DNA of 64,000 bases, taken from the NCBI GenBank assembly GCA_963995525.1, contig OZ023208.1, positions 19,941,661-20,005,660 of the forward strand. Direction: 5' to 3'. A program made the position numbers and the translations under genes. The notes below the pieces were generated by a model. It worked only from the letters and a program-made list of their open reading frames with translations, was not told the origin of the DNA and did not search any database. Source of the stretch: Escarpia spicata. Lineage: Eukaryota > Annelida > Polychaeta > Sabellida > Siboglinidae. Each line of letters starts with the position of its first letter. The stretch's first letter is position 1. This document shows, piece after piece, positions 12,201 to 23,100 of the stretch.

Positions 12201-13171
12201 CTCGTTAAGTCTATGGTTTCCTTATCCACGTGCCATTTGACAAATTTGCAAAATCTTGTTAAAAGAATAACATTCTAGTGACACTGTCTGACCAAATGTC
12301 TACGTGACGTGTCAGTGAGTAGTGACATGTCAGCGTCATGTGTCAGGTGGATCTGGAGAAGTGTCTAAATGTCAACACCGATGTTGCCGCCAGATACCGA
12401 CAGCTCCAGAATGAGTTTGTCGCGATGAAGAGCAAACATCTCGATAAGTTTGATGCGAGAATACAGGTGGAACATTCCATAGCAGACCTCAAGAAGGTTG
12501 GTTCATGTGCAGCTGTTTTTAAAGTGGCAACAATGAAAATTCGTCTCCACTATAAACGTTGTATAATTTTTTTCTGTTATTGGAAATTTTCATTTGGGAC
12601 AAAAATAATTTATTATTATGTATAATTTACCTTACAAGAAACTGGCTTCACCAGGGGTAAGCAAGTATGTCGGAGAAGGCTGTGAGACGTGGCTAAAATA
12701 TTTGGGAGTAAACCCGAGTTTCTTGTGAACTAAATTATGTCCAATCAAACAAACCAGCAGATTTGCTGTTTTTATTTGATCTGTGTAAGATCTGTTTCAT
12801 TTTGGCGTCATCTAAACTGTCAGTGACACGGTCTCTCTGTCATCATTTGAACATGGTCTCTACGTCCTCAGCTCAACTGCCTGCAGAAGAAGCTGCACTT
12901 TGCGCTGCAGCTGTACTACAAGTACCGCGGTGAGTACAACCAGGGGGAACTGGCTCGCATGGAGCAGGAGTCGCACACCAACACGACGAAGGTGGCAGAG
13001 CTGCAGGGAACCATGGACGGGCAGCTGGAGCTCATCGCCGACTTCCTCCTCAACCAAATGGACGGCAACACCATCCGACAGATCGCCATGGCGAAGGTGA
13101 TGAGAGAAGAGGAGACAGAGACTCGCAAACAGGGAACAGTATCATTAGAGGGTGTGCCTATGACATCGTAG
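3276..13171 (+). CDS. Coiled-coil domain protein, C-terminal ~554 residues, 12 exons (CCDC178-like?)
   Basis: Exons: 3276-3429, 4483-4578, 5004-5140, 6649-6832, 7516-7647, 8079-8171, 8819-8932, 9515-9660, 10695-10780, 11553-11626, 12347-12496 and 12872-13171 (TAG). All junctions are GT-AG and all phases match, giving one open frame of about 554 residues. The protein is almost wholly charged heptad-like helix rich in Lys, Glu and Gln (for example SLKQVKDRIIDRD across the exon 9/10 joint). A less charged C-terminal part contains LHFALQLYYKYRGEYN and then a short tail. No enzymatic motif is present. The first exon begins mid-codon, so the gene starts further upstream, not found. Size and character fit large axonemal/ciliary-type coiled-coil proteins; CCDC178 is my best guess from memory of its C-terminus, CCDC175 the alternative. 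Introns hold minisatellites and MITEs. The gene is convergent with the protease gene. Confidence 0.8.
3597..4290. repeat. 42-bp minisatellite in the first intron
   Basis: About 16 tandem copies of a 42-bp unit (core GTGCAGAATGGTCTATCCCG, then CACTGTCCATCC) with few substitutions. Because 42 is divisible by three and the unit has few stops, long frames stay open on both strands (for example 3566-4432 minus and 3583-4302 plus). It lies between the exons ending at 3429 and starting at 4483, so these frames are not coding. Confidence 0.95.
4816..4990. mobile_element. pogo/Tigger-like MITE
   Basis: A roughly 175-bp element flanked by TA. One end reads AGTGGAACCTC; the other, as reverse complement, reads CAGTCGAACCTCGC. 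These resemble pogo/Tigger-type termini. It has no coding capacity. A second copy lies at 23102-23291. The right end is 13 bp from the acceptor of the exon starting at 5004. Confidence 0.7.
5587..6500. repeat. 112-bp perfect direct repeats around a 690-bp insert
   Basis: Positions 5587-5698 and 6389-6500 look identical by eye over 112 bp, beginning CTTTACGCAATGC and ending AGCTAAAACA. The intervening 690 bp contains no recognised coding sequence. The repeats lack the TG...CA ends of LTRs. Candidates are a duplication accompanying an insertion, or a short terminal-repeat element. Confidence 0.85.
6960..7170 (-). mobile_element. LINE fragment: C-terminal end of a reverse-transcriptase ORF
   Basis: On the minus strand the sequence reads GRPKTTWR, a stop, then TVEILKTVGLTWDTAA and later VWRDLMQALCATQHEE. 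This Arg/Trp-rich ending is typical of the C-terminus of non-LTR retrotransposon polyproteins. It is a short dead fragment in the intron between the exons ending at 6832 and starting at 7516. Confidence 0.65.
9944..10396. mobile_element. Foldback MITE with TGACGTCA ends
   Basis: Two arms of about 205 bp are inverted relative to each other around about 10150-10180. The left end starts GGTGACGTCACCGCAGG, and the right end, read on the other strand, starts TGACGTCACCACAGG. Internal landmarks (GTAAAGATAATAAT, CTGGATGTAC) also match in inverse order. No coding capacity. It lies in the intron between the exons ending at 9660 and starting at 10695. Confidence 0.75.
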
Positions 13172-13304
13172 GATGGTGGTTTGAGTATTTGCGATTTCGG
13201 TTGATTTTTTTTGATGAATTGGATGAGAATCTCTGAAAAACATGCTGCAGCTCATAGGATTATTTCTTGAACGGTTATTATATTAATGGTTTCGGGGGAA
13301 ATGT

Positions 13305-13310
13305 AATAAA
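13305..13310 (+). terminator. Candidate polyadenylation signal of the coiled-coil gene
   Basis: AATAAA 134 bp downstream of the TAG at 13169-13171, in AT-rich DNA. The position fits; usage is inferred. Confidence 0.5.
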
Positions 13311-14017
13311 TGCCAATCCTGAATGAAATGACTAAATGGGCAAAATTTCATAAATGAAATCAACAGGATTCCAGCCCTTGCTATCAGTCACTTTGATTTT
13401 GGAGTCTGAAGATATTAATTTAAATACTTTCATTTACACACTAAGAATGAAGCATGGAAACGTATTTTTCTGAAGAAAAAAAAACGGATTCAACTCAGTT
13501 CAACTCATTTTGTCCCGAAACCATGTGTATGTTCAACTAAGAAGGGTTTAATATTTGTGCCAAATATTTGTTTATGTGTGAATTGTGTGGCCAGGACATG
13601 GATGCGGAATGAGGCAAGTATGAATACCATACACCTCCTCACAATGGCAACTTTGGTGTGAAGACGTGGAACTGAATTATTAATTTAAATCAACAGTTGT
13701 AGCCGCAGAAATCCATTGTCTATAAAAAACTTTTTTATGACAGGAAAGATTTTATAATAATTTATCTTTTTAAAAGCAGATAAAGCAATGGTGATCAATC
13801 TTTTGATTTTATTGCAAAATGCTACTACATTTTTGTAACATGTTACATATCTACACATGCTTTTAACTATTTTCTTAACATGTAAACACATAATTTCATA
13901 CATATTTACATACCCTTTGTGCGCTACAAAATATAGATTGTAACATGAGCTTGACAATTAAATGTGTGATATGTGCTTTGTCGCAAACTATTGTTTGCTT
14001 TTGTTATTACCAACAAA
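13311..14017. other. Convergent intergenic spacer
   Basis: About 700 bp of AT-rich DNA between the polyadenylation signals of the two convergent genes. No coding exon or repeat family recognised. Confidence 0.4.
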
Positions 14018-14023
14018 TTTTAT
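14018..14023 (-). terminator. Candidate polyadenylation signal of the cysteine protease gene
   Basis: AATAAA on the minus strand, about 140 bp downstream of the TAA at 14163-14165. It is the first canonical hexamer after the stop. Confidence 0.6.
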
Positions 14024-14162
14024 TAAGAGTTACCTCTTGCCAAATACCTAATCAAGCCATCTATGCTCGAGCAAGCCTTTACAACTATTTTTCATGAACC
14101 AATTTAAGAAAATGATTCTACCCGAATTAATCATCTTGAGTTGTTGAACAAAACTCCCGAGT

Positions 14163-17100
14163 TTACATGAGAACAAACGTCGGTGCGGTAGCGATGCCAC
14201 AGTTGTTGTCTTTGCGGGCGATGAGGACATAGCCGTTATTGCCCCAGTAGGTTGACCAAGAGTTACGGATCAGCCAGTAGTCTTGTCCCTTCCACGTTCC
14301 GTAGCCAATGGCCAGGACAGCATGGTCAAGCTGGTCACTACCACTGCCTGCAAGTTCAGTCAAATCTAATTTTATTTTGCAATAACCACAACTACATAAT
14401 GGTATACACAAAACAATCATTTAAAAAAGTAATGTTGTGTTGCATGGTGGCCATCTTCGCTGTGACCCCATAAACTACAATATATATATATATATGTATG
14501 ATCATTATGTCACGAGTGTATGGACTGTGGGTGCAATTGAGAAAAAAACATACAAAATTACTGTTAGAAAATAATTGTAAGAGATTTGTCCGAATCCAAA
14601 CGCAGATGTAAAAAAGTCTAATTGCAATCCACACATCTGGGAGTTAGGCAATGCATCTGATAAATATACTTGGTGCCTTGGGCATTGATTTACTTAAGGC
14701 TACAGTTCTTACATTCAGTTTATACTGTAGTAACTGTACATTACTAGATATAAGCAAACCAAATCAGCGTCCCATAGAAGCCACTGATATTTGCATATTT
14801 ATTCAGCATTATGGATTTGGGTAGTCACAATGTAGACAGACAATGCATTCTGCATTCACAGTGTACACATTTGGGAAGTCTGTGGTGATCTGAAGCATGT
14901 GATTAGTATTATGGAAACACTGGATCGCTTTTCCAAGAATTCAATGAGGATTTTCATCAAGACAAATAAAATACCAGTTTTTGTAAAAGCGAACAGGCGA
15001 AATGTGGTGGTCCACTTGATTATTCATGCAATGGGTGTTCAATATTTCCTGGCACGTACGCAGGACGGAAAACAACACCTCAACTGATGTGTAACGCACT
15101 TTAATTACAATATAAAATAAAAATCTAGTTTGTGAAAGACACCACGAGATAACTTACCACACTTTGGCTCGTAGTAGATGCCATTGGCGTAGAACGAGAG
15201 AGACTTGTGGGATGCATCCATTGCTACGGAGACGGGGCCATGTTTAGCAAGGGCCGTCTTGAGGGCATCAAGGTCACCTGACGTGACATTCACGAAGCCC
15301 GTCATCTTCGCTGTTGGAGTCATGTTCTTATAGTTGCAGTATCCATCCTGGTTAAATGACGTCACATTAGAAAACATGGCGGCAACGACGAATACTAGAT
15401 GCAATAAGACATCAGTAATGTTTATGTCAAGAGAACAAATCTCGTTAAGCATATTATAGCTGAATCGAAACTAGTTAACTGTTTTGGCTGTCAAGCACAA
15501 GTAAAGGATTTCAATAAATAACGAAACGGTCATGACATTCAAGAAATAACAATCATCATCATCTCCAGTTTCTTGCATTGCATTTCAATATTACATATTT
15601 GTTAAATAATGAATTCTTGTGTGACAGCAACTGAATAAACATTTAAGCTAACCTGTGTACAGTAAATGTTATTGTAATTTCAAATGAGGAACTATTGTTT
15701 AGTCTCTCATTTGGCAGATGCAGGTTATAGATATATCCTGCCAACTCGGATAAAGGTACCATAACTTTATGTCAATATGTATATATGTTCAGCCCATTTT
15801 AGGTGAGTTCATCAAGAATGTTCTGGCATGATGTTTATATAATCAAAAAGACTGGCACAGATACATAACTGCTTCGTTGAACAACAAAACAATATGGAAA
15901 TTCATAGTCTGCAACAACCACACCACTGATCACTGTCTGTTCAAAATGCTGACAGTCTGCAAGAACGTGGTTATAATACCCGTATATATTTATGATAGTG
16001 TAGAATGGTCGAGTAGTAATTTGTTTATGAATTGTTCGTATTTGTATTGCCTTGGTATTGACCTGATGGCAGCCACATTGACTTGAGGATACCAACCAAT
16101 ATGGCTACCCTCAGACAAATACTAAGCCAACATGAAAAAGAAAAGACTGATATCTGCTACCTACCTGTGCCTTGTACTGTCCGTAGTCACCCTCTGTAGC
16201 CTGACCGTGTTTCATGATCCACTGATATGACCTGAAATCTTCGCCCCCATCACAGGCATTGTTACCCTCACCCCACGAACAATCCATCAGTTCTTGTTGC
16301 GAGAGCCGCACCAAACGTCCCGTCTGAACAAACAACAATTGCACCATAAATACAACACTCATGTGTACCAAAAAGCAGTTCTTTACAAAACGTTTTTCAA
16401 ACCATGTTAGTACTAAAACCTCAATACTATGGATAATATTGACCAATCAGAAACATGACTTTCTAAGTATTTTTACTTCAATGTTTCTTCGTTCAAAATG
16501 TTCACCAGTATGCTCTGTTTATTTAAATTGTACATCTAATTTGTTTGGTTTGTTTGAATAAACGCATTTTGACAAAAAGTATTTGTTCATAAATTAAAGT
16601 TGACTCCATGCATTAAATTTTACATTTCACATTTCACAATGCACAGAAAAAAGACAAACCAAAGTGACAGAAACAAAATATATATGATATCTGGACAACA
16701 ACAAATCCTGCATTTTACAAGTGAAACGGCTTCATGACTGATACAGTGACACTTTGCCATTTGTTAGTACCTTCATGAAGTAGGCCCCTTCCACTGCTCC
16801 GGTGCTGCCAAAGCTCCAGCATGAACCACAAACCCCCTGGTCCTTAACTGGGTTCACAGCTCCTACAGACACACGACAAGGTATCAATGTTTTAAAATAT
16901 AACATTTTACTGTTTTGAGAAAAAAAATCAAGTAGATGATATTACAATAAACAAGATTCTCTTGTGCCGTAGATGCCCGCTTAGAATTGTACTACAGCAA
17001 ATAAGTTGCCTGGAATGACGTGGCAGTGTAGGGACTTTAATAAAGGTATGCTTGTTGAATCTACAACATGGACTGCAATGAACAGGTAAACACAGCAAAA

Positions 17101-20100
17101 GAATGTCAAATTTGTTAAAACTGAGAAATAAAATTTGAATAATCGGTTATTCTGATTTGTCAATTTTACCGCAACATATCATATATATATATAATATCAT
17201 TTACATAACTGCAGTGGTTTCGTACAAGTGGTATGTAAGAGAAGAAGAAAACACGATAAAGGAGGCATGGAGGCTGCTGGTGGAGGACAAACACAGCAGG
17301 GGAGGGCAAACACAGCAGGGGAGGGTAAAGGATACGAATGAGGAGATACATGACAGAGGTTGTGGAGGAGGACGCAATGGACAAAGTGTCATTTTGGATG
17401 AGCATCCAAGTGGCCACTCCCAATAGGGAATAAACAGTTGAAAGATGATGATTACTTATATAATAACAACACTTTTAAAAAGGGTGCTTCCTTTCTGAGT
17501 GACTGTTTGAGAGTGAAGCCCCAGGACTGACCACGGAGCCACCAGTTGAGTTGGTCTGGGATGTCTACATCACTGTACTGAGCCTTGTTGAATGGAAGAC
17601 CGCCGTTGTACCCTGAAGAAGGACGTCTCCCTCGCATCAATCGCAGCTCCCCTTCCTCAAGGTCAGCTAGGTGATTGAGCTTGAGGGAGTAGGTCAGGTT
17701 GGCCCGATTCATCGAATGCACGTATCTGTGTCAACATCATTGTCAGTCGTTTTAATTATGATGCATTATGACAATATCTCCACGATACTTATATTTGTTT
17801 TGACATTACATAACAACACGTTTTATGAATTTGTTTTAGAATAAAATATTTAACAATACATTTGTATTAATAAATATTAAAATAACAGTTCAGAAAATGT
17901 CATTCATAAATAATAAACAAACCTAAATGGTCAAAGTTACTTACCCGATTGTGTGTTGTATCCTTCTTATATTTGTGGGAACTGCAGAGGAGCTTTGTGG
18001 AAGAACATCGGGAAAGGGTGGAGTGTCTAGTAGTAGTAACCAAGGATGGTGAACAAACGAAGTTGCAGAAGCAGTGCGCAAAAAGAAGGAAACATGGAAA
18101 GAAACAGAGAAAACCAAGGAGAGGGGAAATCAACCGGATGCAAGGCTAATACACACATACGGACAGAAAAAGACAGCGGCAAAGAGAGCTGTTGATAAGG
18201 TGAGGAGTGACATGGAAGCAGATGTGTACAGCAAGCTAGATGAGGATGGTGGAAAGAAGATGATATACAGAATGGCCCAAGACAGGGATGAGAATAGTAA
18301 GGACGTGAAAGGTGGGATGATGGTTAAAGATAGAAATGGGAAGTTAGTGACAGAACAAGAAGCAGTGTTGAAGGTCTTGGAAAACTACCTCAAGGAGCTT
18401 CAGAATCAGGAAGGAAATAACAATGACTTGGATTACCATCGTTTGAAGAAGGGAAAGTGGAGTTAGCCGATATTACTGATACAGATATGCAAACTGGGTT
18501 AAAAGGAATGAAGAAGAGGAGAGCACCTGGTATCGATGAGATGGATGTTGAGATGATGATGGCAGCGGGGGAGAGTGGAATCAGCTGGACAAAGAGGCTG
18601 CTGAATACATGTATGAGGCAAGGTAAAGTACCAGAAGAGTGTTCGACAGGGCTAATTGTTCCAATAGAAGAGGAAGGGAGATGTGCAAGATCCAGGGAAA
18701 TACAGAGGCATCACACTCCTAAGTCACATCATGAAGCTGCTAGAGAGGATCCTGGATGGGAGGATTCGAAAGAGAGTAAAACAGAAGTAGTGGAAGAACA
18801 ACAGGGATTCAGAAAGGGCAGAGGGACGACGGATGCGATGTTTGCATTGAGACAGCTGGTGGAGAAGAAGTTGGAGATGCAAGGGAGAATGGCTGTGGGA
18901 TTTGTGGACCTGGAGAAGGCCTACGACACAGTCCCATGAGAGATGGTGTTGGCAACAGTGAGATGGATGGGAGTGCCAGAAGCAGAACCCAGGATGGTGG
19001 GAGCATCGTATGAAAGAAGAACAGGAAGAGTTGTGGCTGGATCTGGGATGTCGGAAGAGTTTCTACTTAACACTGGATTGAGGCAAGGAAGTGCCCTAAG
19101 CCCATTACTATTTATCATGGCGATGGAACTAATCAGCAGGAAGATCAGCATGAAGGATGTTCTCAGAAAGATTTTGTATGCAGACGATCTGGCCATAGTA
19201 GCAGAAAGCAAACAAGAGCTACAAGACATGTTGGAGGAATGGAACAGGGTGTTCAAGAAACACGGACTGAGAATGAGCCTGGAGAAGACAGAAGTGATGT
19301 AGGTCAGACAAAAGAGAGAGGAACTGGACATCAGGTTGGATGGAAAGTAAATTAACAAGTGGACAGCTCTGTGTACCTTGGAGGAATGGTTATGGCAGAT
19401 GGGTGTTCAGATGTGGAGGTGCAACACCGAATACAAGCAGGAGCGAATGCTTGGAGAAAGGTAGAGGGAGACATGATGGTCAGAAAAATCTCAAAAAAGC
19501 TGAAAGGGAAAGTCTGAGAGTGTGTGTTACACCAGCATGCCTATATGGTCTGGAGACAGTGGTGCTGACAGAACAACAACAACAGAAGCTGCAAGTTTAT
19601 GAGAACAACTGGGTTAGAAGAATAACAAGAACAAAGAGGGTAGACAGAAGAAGGATGAATGACGTGAGAAAAGAGGTTGGAATGCAATGCAGTGTAACAG
19701 GAGGATTATTGAGAAGCTGGATAATACAGGCAGGCCACTTGGCAAGGATGGATGCTGGAAAAATAGCGAAGAGAGCAGAGACAGAACAACATAAAGGACA
19801 CAGGAAAAGGGGAAAGCCACAGCTGAAATGAGAGGACTGCGTGAGGAGGGACATGAGAAGATCAGGGGAGGATGAAAGATGGAGAGAGGGAGTGATGGAC
19901 AGAAAACTGTGGAAGGAAAAGACACAGAGAGTGGTTCAGCGTTACTGTACCTGGCCCATGTTGTGTTCAAATTGCCTACTAAGATTATGCTGTAATGTAG
20001 ACTCATCTACTCCCCTGATGCTGTGCTACAGATTATTAGTTGCCTACTCCCCTGATGCTGTGCCACAGATTATTACATTTGCCTACCACTCTGATGCTGT

Positions 20101-23100
20101 GCCTTAGCTTATTAAAGTTGCCTACTCCCCTGATACTGTGCCACAGTTTATTAAAGTTGCCTACTCCCCTGATGCTGTGCCATAGCTTATTAAAGTTGTC
20201 TACTCCCCTGATCTGTGCCACAGATTATTAAATTTGCCTACTCCCCTGATGCTGTGCCACAGCCTTGTAAAACCTACTCACCTGACGTTGTGTCTGAATA
20301 CATTCTTGCGTTGTTCATGTTCTACTTTGTTGGCATAGTCCTTGTTGTGTGTCTTCTTGAACTTGTCGAACATGTGCGTCATGTGAGGTTCATCAGAGCC
20401 AATGAACTGTCGGGCCGGGTTCATCTCCAGATGGTGCTCAGCCACGTCTCCTGGCCCCGGGTATGAACCACATTTCTTGACTTCTAAAGACACCGGAAGA
20501 TAAGCATTAGACACTTCTTCTATCCTGTAACCATGCAGTCGTTGGGGCAGCACTGATGATTTCCTAGTTTTAGACAATACACAGCTACATATGAAGATAT
20601 AAACACTATTATAAAAGATGCGTCCATGTAGGACAATACATGTATTCTTTGCCGTTGTGTCTTAAATTGAAAAATATAATATAAATGTAGGTCAAAATAC
20701 ACATTTTAAATTATAGAGGACTTATTGTGTACTAAATAAATCTGTGATACAACTGTTCAGAAACTGGTTTATGGTATCTGTCATTTTGTTGAGGTATTAG
20801 TTTATTACTTGACTGCCTAGTTTTATTATTTGCTCCTGAAAAAATATATGTGAAAATTGAAAAATAAAATAACAACAAATGTGGTAATATAATAAATACT
20901 ATACACAATTGACAAAAGAAACATAACTAACATGGCCATTATTGACCTACTATTTAGTGGTCACATAATTTGCAACAGACACCACTGATGGTTATAGCAA
21001 AGCAGCAATTTTGTACAAACTGAAGTTAACATACTATTTAAAACTGCTTCATAATCTGGTTAGATTTGATACTCCTACAAAAATTGTTCTTATATAGCAC
21101 AGTATCCAGTCCTTGGAACTGATGTAGCACTATTCACTTTACTACCTGGCAAACATTTTTAATTGAAGTTATTGAACACCATCTTGACTTCTCCGGGAAG
21201 CATTCAGCCACAGTGCAATTACTGAGCAAAGACTATTAGCACATAAATATCCACCGCTGTCTATGCGGGGTATGACATAGAGCTGAGTGAAATGGAGCAA
21301 CGAAGAGAGAACGAACTTGTCCGATGTTCACAATGGCAGTACAGGATTCGAACCCGGGTTCCCTCAATTGAGGGTCCGATGCTCTATCCACTGCACCACT
21401 GAGCTCCACTACAAGACGTGAAGTTGTACACAGTGACTGCCAACACTCACCAGGGGGTATGTTGAAGATGTCAGCTGGAATAGCCGTCACCTTGAAGTTG
21501 CTGTAGTCGAGGTAGTACTTGTCAAAGTGAGAGCCGAGTAAAGTGTCATAGCCCTGCATTACGTATCTGACAGGGATGTTAGTCTTCTGCTCCACGTACA
21601 TCGTGTAGATGTTTCTCTTTTGGCCAATCAGCCGCTTCATCTTCCACACATTGCAGTCTTTGCCGTACAGAGAGCTTGTGGCCACCAACTACACATACAG
21701 ACAACACACATCGCAGTCTTAGAGGCCACCAACTACACACACAGACAACACACATCGCAGTCTTAGAGGCCACCAACTACACACACAGACAACACACATC
21801 GCAGTCTTAGAGGCCACCAACTACACACACAGACAACACACATCGCAGTCTTAGAGGCCACCAACTACACACACAGACAACACACATCGCAGTCTTAGAG
21901 GCCACCAACTACACACGTAGACAACACATATATGATGGTTCTTGTACAGAGAGGTTGAGGCCACAAAGTATACACACAGACAACACACATACAACGGGTC
22001 TTGTCATACAGGGAACTTAAGGCTGCCAACTACACCCACAAATAAAACATGGCCGTCCTCAAACCAGCTAGCTTCACACGGACGTAGAAGACACATCATG
22101 ATCTTGAGGTGAGTAACCTTTCATGAATGAAAATGATGTTGCCAACAACTACAGTGAACTCCAGGTTAAGTTATACTGGCATAAGTCAATTTATCCAATT
22201 GTACAATGTTGTATAATAATGATGATAATAATAATAATAATGTACATTATGGTATAACATAACAATGTGAACTCTAAATTGTGTGTCATATGAAATGTAC
22301 AACTTATGGGAGACTCTTATTAAAGGGGCCCTGTATAGATTGCGCTATTCCACGGCAGAAGTATTTTGTCAGCTGACACTTGGCGTCTGCGACTATTTAT
22401 AGAACAGTCTCGTGCAGACGATGTTTGCCGTTGTTAGTTCTCGGGAACACAAGACAAGCGTGCGTTGCATTTAGTGATTGTGTTGTTGATAAGGATTTAT
22501 TTATGACATATGCTGTTGCAAACTAACAACACTAAATAAACAAATCCTTAACAACAACACAATCACTAGATGCAGCACACACTTGTCTTGTGTTCCCGAG
22601 AACTAACGATGGCAAACATATCGCCTGCACCACATTGTTCTATAAATAGCTGCAGATGCCAAGCGTCGGCCGACAAAATAATTCTGCCATGGAATAGCGC
22701 AATCTATACAGTGCCCCTTAAAGACTATGACAGTCACTTTCATAGGAGCCATAGATTATAATAAGATGTTGAATGAGTTTAGAAGAAGTACTGCCGTGCC
22801 ATTGGTATCAAGTTCTCAACTTATCCACAATGCCCTGTATGCATAAATCCAGTGATACAGACAAACACTCACCGTGAAGCCAGACAGGTCCGGAAGAATT
22901 GCCTGGGTAGTGATTTGATACTCGCTGCTTCCATTGATGAGAAAACAGGTGCGTGCATTGTACACTGTCTCGGTTGTCATCGGGGCAACCTTGATGGCGA
23001 CACCCATATCCCCGGAGACTCCTGTCCCAGCTCGCTGGATCGTGATCACGGTTTCTGAAAGTGACAACGCAACACTGCATATGATGTGTACACAACAATT

